A DNA stretch of 21,612 nucleotides from Micavibrio sp. UBA2638 (lineage in GTDB: Bacteria; Pseudomonadota; Alphaproteobacteria; Micavibrionales; Micavibrionaceae), in NCBI GenBank assembly GCA_002359735.1, contig DENS01000006.1, positions 2,282 to 23,893 of the forward strand, in the 5' to 3' direction. The notes under the pieces are model-generated. The model was not told the DNA's origin. It searched no databases and saw only the letters and a program-made list of their open reading frames with translations. The position numbers and the translations under genes were made by a program. Shown in pieces: positions 1 through 6,519 of the stretch. Each line of letters opens with the position of its first letter. Within the stretch, counting starts at the first letter, position 1.

Positions 1-23
1 CTCTACCGCTGAGCTAACCGCCC
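1..23 (-). tRNA. tRNA, 5' end only (probably tRNA-Val)
   Basis: The reverse complement reads GGGCGGTTAGCTCAGCGGTA then GAG: a 7-nt acceptor strand followed by a canonical D-arm (TAGCTCAG...GGTAGAG). The gene runs off the left edge, so the anticodon is not visible. An acceptor strand beginning GGGCGGT is usual for alphaproteobacterial tRNA-Val, so the identity is inferred from the acceptor alone. Confidence 0.8.
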
Positions 24-44
24 ACTCTGTTTTAGCGATAGGGG

Positions 45-77
45 ATTATATTTATAAGCTGACGCATTAAATTACAA
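45..77 (-). promoter_or_regulatory. Candidate promoter of the left-edge tRNA
   Basis: On the minus strand TATAAA (51-56) and TATAAT (45-50) lie directly next to each other. They are followed by a C-rich discriminator (CCCC), as is common in stable-RNA promoters, about 20 bp before the tRNA 5' end. A TTGTAA (72-77) is the best -35 candidate, but its spacing is 15 bp to the first -10 and 21 bp to the second, so the -35 assignment is weak. Confidence 0.35.
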
Positions 78-98
78 GTCTTTTTGTGACAGTGAATG

Positions 99-117
99 AA
101 AAAAGGGCTTTAAGCCG
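99..117 (-). terminator. Possible intrinsic terminator of cpdR, overlapping its stop codon
   Basis: On the minus strand GGCT-TAA-AGCC is followed by C and six T residues. The TAA of the three-base loop is the cpdR stop codon. The stem is only four base pairs, so termination may be inefficient and could allow read-through toward the tRNA. Confidence 0.3.
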
Positions 118-475
118 CATCCAGCAGGTTGTTAACCTGTCCCACCAGCTCTTTCAGGTGAAAGGGCTTGGACAATACCTTTGTGTCCCCGTTGTTGACG
201 TTTTTGCTGCCCATTGCCACGGCGGCAAAGCCGGTGATGAACATCACCTTCATGGAGGGGCAGGCCGTTGTCGCCATTTGCGAAAGTTCAATGCCGTCCA
301 TTCCGGGCATGACAATATCGGTCAGAAGCAGGTCGTAATCCTGATTGTGTTCCAGTTCCTGTAATGCCGCAATGCCGTTCTCTCGTGCGGTTACGTTATG
401 ACCGGCTTTTGTTAAGGCAAGGGTCAGGAAATCGCGCATGGATTGATCATCTTCTGCAAGCAGTATATTGGCCAT
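110..475 (-). CDS. cpdR: CpdR-type single-domain response regulator
   Basis: A 121-residue stand-alone receiver domain with no output domain. The acidic pocket is E8/D9/D10, the phospho-acceptor is D53 in LLLTDIVMPGMDG, the switch threonine is T81 in MFITGFAAVA, and the conserved lysine is K103 in LSKPFHL. The strings DIVMPGMDGIEL, VMFITGFAAVA and KVLSKPFHLKEL are characteristic of alphaproteobacterial CpdR. In Caulobacter, unphosphorylated CpdR acts as a ClpXP adaptor that promotes degradation of cell-cycle substrates, and phosphorylation through CckA and ChpT switches it off. The protein ends in Ala-Ala, which would suit recognition by ClpX (inference). The start is supported by AGGA about 7 nt upstream. 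It lies upstream of a tRNA on the same strand, and about 100 bp separate it from the glycosyltransferase. An ordinary CheY-like paralogue is the alternative. Confidence 0.88.
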   Translation of the reverse strand: MANILLAEDDQSMRDFLTLALTKAGHNVTARENGIAALQELEHNQDYDLLLTDIVMPGMDGIELSQMATTACPSMKVMFITGFAAVAMGSKNVNNGDTKVLSKPFHLKELVGQVNNLLDAA

Positions 476-575
476 CAGGGTTCCTAGCTATTGAAGTTAT
501 GGGACGTAGTATTGCAGAACCGGACGATGATATGAAGATCGTAGAAGGGAAAAGCGGCGCCAACCCACAGATTTT

Positions 576-1634
576 TTATTCCGTGTCCGCCGGTTTGGGG
601 TTTTGAACCAGGCCGGATTCGTATTGGCGGCCCGCTATTTCCCAGGTGAAATGATCGCGTGCGTACCGGGCGCGTTGTTCACTGGTTCCGCATGACAGGG
701 CCTGTTTGGATGCGATGGCAAGATTATCCGTGGTTAATGCCCCAAGATAAGGTTCGGTGACGATGTCTTTTGGGCCTGTCACATCATAACCGGATATGGG
801 CAGGCCGCAGGCCATGGCCTCAACCAGTACCATGCCGAACGTGTCTGTTTTGGACGGGAATACAAATAAATCGGCGGAGCGGTAATGATCGGCCAGGTCT
901 TTGCCTTGCTTGGTGCCGGTGAAAATGGCTTTAGGGTATTTTTCTTCCAGATAGGTTTTGCTGGGGCCGTCGCCAACAATGACCTTCGTGCCATCCCAAT
1001 CCATGGAAAGAAAATCGTCGAGGTTTTTTTCGATGGCCACGCGCCCCACATATAGCGCAACCGGGCGTTTAAGGTCTTTAAATAGGGTTTTTTCGCCTGC
1101 AAAGAATTGGTCCAGATTGGCGCCGCGGGTTACGCGCTGCATTTTATTCGTAAAGCCCCACCCCCGCAGGCGCTCTTCCAGGCTGTTTGTGGCGACCATC
1201 ATTGTTGATGAGGGCCCGTGAAAACGCCGTACATATTTGACCCCCATTTTATGGGCGAAATTGTAAAGTGACGGCATAACCGTGGCCACGCGTTTGGCGA
1301 CATAGTCGGGAAATTGCGTATGGAATGAGGTTGAAAATTTTTTGTTATGCTTTAGGCAATATTTACGGGCGGCCCAGCCCAGCGGCCCTTCTGCGGAGAT
1401 ATGTATGCAGTCGGGGGCAAACGAATCGATTATTTGTTTTAAAGCGCGGTAAGGGAAAACTGCCAGTTCAATCTCGGGATAGCCGGGCATGGGAAGGCGG
1501 CGCTTAAAATCATGAGGGCCGACAACTTTCACGTCATGCCCGAAATCACGCAGCTGCCGGGATAGAAATTCATATGTTCGGACAACGCCGTTAACTTGCG
1601 GGTGCCACGCATCTGTTATGATGATTACTTTCAT
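576..1634 (-). CDS. GT4-family glycosyltransferase (group 1)
   Basis: A retaining GT-B glycosyltransferase of about 352 residues. The N-terminal Rossmann domain begins MKVIIITDAWHPQVNGVV, with the PQVNGVVRT acceptor-side loop typical of GT4 enzymes such as lipid mannosyl- and glucosyltransferases. The C-terminal nucleotide-sugar domain carries ALYVGRVAIEKN, VIVGDGP and the E-x7-E-type motif in TDTFGMVLVEAMACGLP. It is predicted to be cytoplasmic or peripheral and to transfer a hexose from a nucleotide sugar to a lipid or glycan; donor and acceptor cannot be read from sequence. I start it at the MKV methionine because family members begin there. The frame stays open to an ATG at 1679, which would add 15 poorly conserved residues. 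Neither start has a convincing Shine-Dalgarno sequence. It is divergent from the exported protein gene at 1740. Confidence 0.85.
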   Translation of the reverse strand: MKVIIITDAWHPQVNGVVRTYEFLSRQLRDFGHDVKVVGPHDFKRRLPMPGYPEIELAVFPYRALKQIIDSFAPDCIHISAEGPLGWAARKYCLKHNKKFSTSFHTQFPDYVAKRVATVMPSLYNFAHKMGVKYVRRFHGPSSTMMVATNSLEERLRGWGFTNKMQRVTRGANLDQFFAGEKTLFKDLKRPVALYVGRVAIEKNLDDFLSMDWDGTKVIVGDGPSKTYLEEKYPKAIFTGTKQGKDLADHYRSADLFVFPSKTDTFGMVLVEAMACGLPISGYDVTGPKDIVTEPYLGALTTDNLAIASKQALSCGTSEQRARYARDHFTWEIAGRQYESGLVQNPKPADTE

Positions 1635-1739
1635 GCGCGAAAAAATTCGTTGTTCTGGGTTTCGGTAAATGGTAGGCATTGCCTGGTTTGGCGCAACCTT
1701 TGCATAGACTTTTACGGTTAACGATTTTACACTGATCAG

Positions 1740-3095
1740 ATGAAGTATGCCAAGATGTTCCGCAGTATTTTTATAACACTATCCCTGATTATGCTGGGCG
1801 GGGTGTCCATTCCCGCTGCAAACGCGCAAAATTGTGACGTTGCGCATGAGGTGATCTCGAAATTGATCAAGCCATCTTTGGGTGCCTATAGCCTGTGGGA
1901 TACGCTGTATGGGGAACGTGATACCCATGAGGAATTTAAGGCGCTGGATTTTTCGCTGGATAAAGAAAATGTGCTGGCCGCGGGGGTGCGGTATATCAAT
2001 AAAGGCAGCGATAAGGCATTGATTCTGAGCGAAGTTGATCGCCGCGGCCGCCCGGTGTGGTCGGTGGATCACGCTTTGCCGGGGCTGGAGACTGTTGTTA
2101 AGTTAATAACGCTGAATGATCGGTATCTTGTGTTGGTTAATCGCCGTATGGACAATGATAAGGGCGCCGTGTGGCTGGGTTATTTCGATAAAGATGGCAA
2201 GCTGGTGGGCCATGCCGCCATTGCGGATCCTGATTTTAATTTGCAGGCCCATGATTTTATTGTCTCGCATGACCTGAAAAGCCTGATAGTTTCCGTGAGT
2301 AAAGACCCACGGGACCGCACAAGTGACAGCTTTTCCGCCCTGTATTGGGTGGATAGTCAATCACGCAAAGTAACCAGGGATGTGGCTTTTGCCCTGGGGA
2401 TGGAAAACAAGATTCTGGCGCTGGATTACCATGGATCCAGCGGTTATATCGGCGCAGGATCCATGCGCAGCGCCGATGGCCGGATTTCTGGCTGGCTGAT
2501 TAAACTAAATGAACAGGGCGGCTTTATCTGGCAAAAGCCATTTCCGCGCGGGTTGGGCAGCCGTTTTTACGATGTGACCGAATATAATGATGGGTATATC
2601 GCCGCGTTGGGGGAATCCATGCCCGCGACCGAAGATGGCAAGCGTGCGGCGTGGGTGATGATGGTGAATGCCGATACAGGGGATGTGGCCTGGCAACGGT
2701 ATTACCGGGACGATTATAACCTGAGCGGCGTGGCCCTTGGGGTTCAGGATGACAGCCAGCTTTCTGTTTTGTTTAATGGCTGGGATTTTGATAATTCCGA
2801 AGATAAAGATTATGTGCGGTTATTAACCATGAATGGCCGCGGTGTCATTTTGCACGCCGATTCTTATTATAATGCAGAAGGGGCGCATGCCGCCGGTCTG
2901 TTGATGGGGGCGAAGAATGAGCGTCTGATTTACGGCCATAGCCTTGTGGAATACCAGATTGAACAACCGGCCATGGCTGGCCAGCCCCAGCAACCGCCAG
3001 AGATTATTCGATCCAACCAGGGGTGGATAGTTGCGGGCGCCCCGGCAGAGGTGTACCATGACCCCTGTGTTAAGCGTATAGAGTTTTTACAGTAG
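1740..3095 (+). CDS. Exported beta-propeller-like protein of unknown function
   Basis: A 451-residue protein. Residues 1-29 form a clear Sec signal peptide (basic start, hydrophobic core FITLSLIMLGGV, cleavage after ANA), so it is probably periplasmic or secreted. The mature part repeats a pattern of hydrophobic strand, D/N-x-x-G turn and aromatic strand (for example EVDRRGRPVWSV, YFDKDGKLVG, KLNEQGGFIWQKPF, NADTGDVAWQRYY), as in beta-propellers of the PQQ/BamB-like type. The mature protein has just two cysteines, C32 and C443, near its two ends. I recognise no catalytic motif. The stop lies 4 bp before rluD, so the two are probably co-transcribed. A second ATG at 1755 is a possible start, and no clear ribosome binding site favours either. 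Confidence 0.75.
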   Translation: MKYAKMFRSIFITLSLIMLGGVSIPAANAQNCDVAHEVISKLIKPSLGAYSLWDTLYGERDTHEEFKALDFSLDKENVLAAGVRYINKGSDKALILSEVDRRGRPVWSVDHALPGLETVVKLITLNDRYLVLVNRRMDNDKGAVWLGYFDKDGKLVGHAAIADPDFNLQAHDFIVSHDLKSLIVSVSKDPRDRTSDSFSALYWVDSQSRKVTRDVAFALGMENKILALDYHGSSGYIGAGSMRSADGRISGWLIKLNEQGGFIWQKPFPRGLGSRFYDVTEYNDGYIAALGESMPATEDGKRAAWVMMVNADTGDVAWQRYYRDDYNLSGVALGVQDDSQLSVLFNGWDFDNSEDKDYVRLLTMNGRGVILHADSYYNAEGAHAAGLLMGAKNERLIYGHSLVEYQIEQPAMAGQPQQPPEIIRSNQGWIVAGAPAEVYHDPCVKRIEFLQ

Positions 3096-3099
3096 AATT

Positions 3100-4083
3100 A
3101 TGACCTCCCATGACAGTTTGAATTTTGAAGTGGACGCGCATTGTTCGGGGCAAAGGCTGGATAAGGCGTTGCATTATTATTGTGATGATGTATCGCGCGC
3201 CCGTTTGCAGGCCCTTATTAAAGAGGGGCAGGTGCGCGTTAATGGCTTTCAGGAAACCAGAGCTTCGGAAAAAGTGGCTTTGGGGGATGTTTTGCATGTT
3301 GTTATTCCCCCTGCGAAGGAAGCCGCGCCGCGGCCGCAGGATATATCGCTGGATATCGTTTATGAAGATGATGATATGCTGGTTATTAATAAACCGGCGG
3401 GTTTGGTTGTGCATCCGGGGGCGGGTAATCATGACGGAACTATGGTGAACGCGTTGTTGCATCATTGCGGCGATAGCCTCTCAGGCATTGGCGGTGTAAT
3501 TCGTCCGGGTATTGTGCACCGGCTGGATAAGGATACCAGTGGTTTAATGGTGGTGGCCAAACATGATAAAGCCCATCAGGGGCTGAGTGAGCAGCTTTCT
3601 GACCGTAGCCTGAGCCGCGTTTATCTGGCGCTTGTGCTTGGGGTGCCGATGCCGCCGTCCGGGACGGTCGATAAACCCATTGGGCGTGATCCGCGTAATC
3701 GCCAGAAAATGGCCATTACCGCACAGAACAGCCGCGAGGCGCAAACCCATTACGCGGTTAAGGTCAATTACCGTGATGTCCTCTCGCTTTTGCAGTGCCG
3801 TCTGGAAAGTGGCCGCACGCATCAAATACGGGTTCATATGGCCCATATCAAATTGCCTTTGGTTGGTGATCCGCTATATGGCCCGCAGCCAACGGCCTTG
3901 CGCGCCGCCTTAAAACGCGCCGGTTATGAACGTGATGATATAGAGGTCATCGTTGGTTTTCCGCGTCAGGCCCTGCATGCGACGCGTATCTCTTTTATCC
4001 ACCCTATGACCGAAGAGCGCATGAGCTTTGACGTTGATCCGCCGGATGATTTTGCTAACCTGCTGAAAATCCTTGATAAATAG
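3100..4083 (+). CDS. rluD: 23S rRNA pseudouridine synthase RluD
   Basis: A 327-residue RluA/RluD-family pseudouridine synthase. An N-terminal S4 RNA-binding domain (about residues 17-65, QRLDKALHYY...EGQVRVNG) precedes the catalytic domain. The signature HRLDKDTSGLMVVAK contains the catalytic aspartate D143. Other family blocks are VINKPAGLVVHPG (96-108), GRTHQIRVHMAH and GDPLYG. In E. coli, RluD modifies U1911, U1915 and U1917 of helix 69 in 23S rRNA. The length is normal for the family. It begins 4 bp after the upstream secreted-protein gene and has no strong Shine-Dalgarno of its own, which suggests translational coupling. Family assignment is firm; RluD rather than RluC rests on the S4 domain and overall resemblance. 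Confidence 0.9.
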   Translation: MTSHDSLNFEVDAHCSGQRLDKALHYYCDDVSRARLQALIKEGQVRVNGFQETRASEKVALGDVLHVVIPPAKEAAPRPQDISLDIVYEDDDMLVINKPAGLVVHPGAGNHDGTMVNALLHHCGDSLSGIGGVIRPGIVHRLDKDTSGLMVVAKHDKAHQGLSEQLSDRSLSRVYLALVLGVPMPPSGTVDKPIGRDPRNRQKMAITAQNSREAQTHYAVKVNYRDVLSLLQCRLESGRTHQIRVHMAHIKLPLVGDPLYGPQPTALRAALKRAGYERDDIEVIVGFPRQALHATRISFIHPMTEERMSFDVDPPDDFANLLKILDK

Positions 4084-4101
4084 AATAGTTTCAAATTTAT
4101 C

Positions 4102-4130
4102 TTGATTTTACATAAAATTTTATGTATTCT
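4102..4130 (+). promoter_or_regulatory. Candidate promoter with an 18-bp palindrome in the spacer
   Basis: TTGATT (4102-4107), 17 bp, then TATTCT (4125-4130) gives a plausible sigma-70-type promoter. An alternative pairing is TTTACA (4107-4112) with TAAAAC (4130-4135). The perfect palindrome TACATAAAATTTTATGTA (4109-4126) fills the spacer and touches the -10 element, which is where a repressor would occlude polymerase. The downstream unit ends at a strong terminator with no convincing ORF. Confidence 0.45.
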
Positions 4131-4136
4131 AAAACT

Positions 4137-4281
4137 ATAAGGTTTAGTACAACAGGTGAGCACATAACAGGGGATATATTATCTCTTAACGAGTTTTTAC
4201 AAGTCGCTGATTTTTGATCAGTTATTAGATTTCATCCGATCTGGTACCAACTTAGAAGCCCCCGTAAGGGGGTCTTTTTTT
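4137..4281 (+). ncRNA. Candidate small RNA downstream of rluD
   Basis: This segment of about 145 nt is bounded by a promoter-like sequence (4102-4130) and an intrinsic terminator ending in seven T residues (4275-4281), a typical layout for a trans-acting bacterial small RNA. The only ORF is a 31-codon frame whose ATG at 4122 lies upstream of the predicted transcription start, so the transcript is probably not coding. I do not recognise an RNA family. It could instead be just the rluD 3' untranslated region and terminator, possibly processed into a 3'-derived small RNA. Confidence 0.4.
4257..4281 (+). terminator. Rho-independent terminator
   Basis: A GC-only stem CCCCC/GGGGG closes a GTAA tetraloop (4259-4272), extended by a G-T wobble, and is followed by TCTTTTTTT. 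It ends plus-strand transcription from rluD and any small RNA. The opposite strand lacks an immediate T run, so it is less likely to serve the convergent YjbH-like gene, whose stop is 10 bp away. Confidence 0.85.
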
Positions 4282-4290
4282 GCTCCGTCT

Positions 4291-6420
4291 TTATTCTGTA
4301 ATGTCATGCCAATGCCGGGCTAAATGTTTGTATGAAAGGGCGTCCGTTTCTTTGTACAAATCAAGAGGCTTATCCAGTGATTGCCCGTAATTGCGGCCGA
4401 ATGGTTTTGCGCTCACATGCACCGCGCTGTTATTTGGCAGGTATTTTTGCCCGCCCAGGGGCACGCTCAGGCGCAGGCCGTTATAGGCGTGCGTGGTCCC
4501 GCCAAAGACGCTGTAATCCTGTTCATTGGTGATGGTGGTAAACCCTTCTATGGTGGCGCCGTTGGAAAATTCATGCTGCAAGGCGATGGTGGCACCAATA
4601 TCTTCAGCCAGATAACGCCCGATTTGCGCTTTGATGGTTATGTTTTGTTCGGGGATGCTATACCAGCCGTTTATATGACCGCTCAGGACCCGGTCTGGTG
4701 TAAAGCCCATATGCATTATGGTGTTTGGGTCTCGTTTTACGGCCAGCCAGCCTTCCGCGCCCAGAGCAAAGCGTTTGCCAAATGGGCGGTAAAGCACTTC
4801 GCCGCCAAGCCCGCCATACATTTCTTCCAGATAACCGCCGCTAAGGGCGCCATGGAATTCGGGGGTGATACTATGGGTGAATGTAAGATAGGACCGGTCA
4901 AGCGACAGGACGCTGTCTGCAAAATCGCTGACATTTGCGCGAACAGGTAAAAAAGAGGGGGGTCTGATTTCATTGAGCCGTTCAAGATTATGCGCCAGAT
5001 TTAAACGCAAATCGGCGGCCCCGTGTATCAGGCCCAAAAACTGCGTGGTCTTCATTCCACCGATTATCCCGCTGCGGTAGAGGATGCCGCTATCGTCCTC
5101 GGATAATGAAAATTGATTGTCCAGTATCAGGCTGAAACTATCTGTTTTCAGCTGCGATAACCGATAATTGTTTTGGTTTTTATCTTTGCCTTTGGCATCA
5201 AATGTCGCGTTTTGCCAGATTTCTTCCGCGCTGCCTTGCTTGTGCGCCAGTGCATTTTCAAGATCACGGCGGTTCAACCCGATGCGCGGGCCCTTTAGAT
5301 TATATTTTTCAGGGCGTATCGACAGGGTTTCGATATGGGGGCCGGCGTGATTGGCCATGTTTATTCCAGCCGTGGCCAATTGCCGCGGCGTGGTTTCGTG
5401 GGCGTTCAATGATAAAGTGGTCAGCGCGGTATGGCCCTGATGATAGGTGTTGTAGATCAGGGCCCCATCGCCATAGGCGCCGGTTTCCATGTTGCCTGGG
5501 CTGGACGCCGTTTGGGCGCGGTGTGGGCGCATAATATGGGTGCGCTCACGCTTTGCCGTTAAGGTTTTCCAGTTTTCGGGATGCGTTTTCAGCGTCAAGC
5601 GTGCCATGATTTTATCCAGCCCCATTAGCGCTATACCGGCATCGAACCAGCCACGAACAGGGCGAAAGTTTAAACCGACAGACCAGGGTTCTGCGGCTTC
5701 GTAATCGCTGCTTGCGGTTTCGGCGCTGTATTGATCTGCCCCGTAATCAGCCTTGAGGGATAGCCCTTGCAATGGTGTGAAATATTCAATTCCTGCAAAA
5801 AGCCCGACTTTATCACCGGTGAACCAGTCTTCGGGGCGCGCGGACAGGCCATCGTCATAGATGCGGTCTTGACCGAAATGACTGGAGATCACTTTCAACG
5901 GGTTACTGAAATGTGCCGCCGTGCCATAGCGCCCCCAGCCTAAGCCGGCCGTGATATCAATGTTCTTGTACCGTTTGGAAAGGGCAAGATATTCGCCGGA
6001 CATGCGTTTGTGGCCAATCATGGATTGCAGGCCCAGCGCAATTTCCGGGGTGAAACGGCTTTCTTTGGTCAGGCGCAGTTTCATATCAACGCCGGGGTAT
6101 AACCGGTCTGCCTCCTGGCTGAGTGAGGACATCTCGGCGCTTTGGCGGATATTGATATAAACCGGGGCCGCCAGTTGCACGCCCAGATAACCGTGTAAAT
6201 ACGGGTCTGTTGTTGACAGGCCCGCGCTTAAGGTCCCGGATTTGTCCATACGGGCGCTGGGGATTAAATTTAGCCCCAATGGGCCGGTCAGGCTGCTGGA
6301 ATATTCGCTGTGTTTACCATCATTTGCCCATGCGGTTTGTGTCCCGCAAATCAAAAGTATCCCTGATAAAATTACGAGATATAGAGGCCTATTAGAATTT
6401 TGATATACATGCGTATGCAT
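4291..6420 (-). CDS. YjbH-family outer-membrane protein (exopolysaccharide-associated)
   Basis: A 709-residue exported protein with a long N-terminal signal segment (core YLVILSGILLICG, probable cleavage after AWA near residue 33). It matches the YjbH/DUF940 family: PSARMDKSGTLSAGLS near the start, then GLGWGRYG, EYFTPLQGLSLKADY and a C-terminal stretch of alternating amphipathic strands around GGYLEEMYGGLGGEVLYRP. YjbH proteins are predicted outer-membrane beta-barrels encoded with yjbEFG and linked to an exopolysaccharide. Here the gene stands alone. E. coli YjbH is treated as a lipoprotein-like product, but LLIC lacks the small residue before Cys required by a lipobox, so I read an ordinary signal peptidase I site. 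No Shine-Dalgarno is obvious at this ATG. The middle third (about 290-450) is less conserved-looking. Confidence 0.8.
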   Translation of the reverse strand: MHTHVYQNSNRPLYLVILSGILLICGTQTAWANDGKHSEYSSSLTGPLGLNLIPSARMDKSGTLSAGLSTTDPYLHGYLGVQLAAPVYINIRQSAEMSSLSQEADRLYPGVDMKLRLTKESRFTPEIALGLQSMIGHKRMSGEYLALSKRYKNIDITAGLGWGRYGTAAHFSNPLKVISSHFGQDRIYDDGLSARPEDWFTGDKVGLFAGIEYFTPLQGLSLKADYGADQYSAETASSDYEAAEPWSVGLNFRPVRGWFDAGIALMGLDKIMARLTLKTHPENWKTLTAKRERTHIMRPHRAQTASSPGNMETGAYGDGALIYNTYHQGHTALTTLSLNAHETTPRQLATAGINMANHAGPHIETLSIRPEKYNLKGPRIGLNRRDLENALAHKQGSAEEIWQNATFDAKGKDKNQNNYRLSQLKTDSFSLILDNQFSLSEDDSGILYRSGIIGGMKTTQFLGLIHGAADLRLNLAHNLERLNEIRPPSFLPVRANVSDFADSVLSLDRSYLTFTHSITPEFHGALSGGYLEEMYGGLGGEVLYRPFGKRFALGAEGWLAVKRDPNTIMHMGFTPDRVLSGHINGWYSIPEQNITIKAQIGRYLAEDIGATIALQHEFSNGATIEGFTTITNEQDYSVFGGTTHAYNGLRLSVPLGGQKYLPNNSAVHVSAKPFGRNYGQSLDKPLDLYKETDALSYKHLARHWHDITE

Positions 6421-6486
6421 AGGATCTGAAAAAGTAAAATATTAATGCAACCTATAGTACCGTATAAGTTCTAAATTTAATGAATA

Positions 6487-6504
6487 AGGGGTCGAACGAC
6501 CTTT
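6487..6504 (+). promoter_or_regulatory. Inverted repeat in the leader of the hybrid kinase gene
   Basis: GGTCG-AA-CGACC (6490-6501) is a perfect inverted repeat, extendable by G-T and A-T pairs on both sides. It lies about 20-30 bp upstream of the kinase ATG within the divergent intergenic region. It could be an operator or a leader hairpin; the sequence does not decide. The nearby TATAAG (about 6464-6469) is a possible -10 without a good -35. Confidence 0.3.
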
Positions 6505-6519
6505 GGTAATAGATATTTT

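Noticed and set aside
3995..4003. TTATCCACC, an eight-of-nine match to a DnaA box.
   Set aside because: Single copy inside the rluD coding sequence with no cluster or AT-rich unwinding region; not an origin.
4186..4200. TTAA-N7-TTAC, a near match to a CtrA box.
   Set aside because: One mismatch in the core and located inside the candidate small RNA rather than upstream of a start; weaker than the exact box at 16748.
4122..4217. A 31-codon plus-strand ORF (ATG at 4122, TGA at 4215-4217) with protein-like composition downstream of rluD.
   Set aside because: Its ATG overlaps the spacer and -10 of the candidate promoter, there is no Shine-Dalgarno, and no later in-frame start exists.
6310..6420. 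A lipoprotein signal in the YjbH-like protein (LLIC near residue 25).
   Set aside because: The residue before Cys is Ile instead of Gly, Ala or Ser, so the lipobox is not satisfied, while an AWA cleavage site follows.
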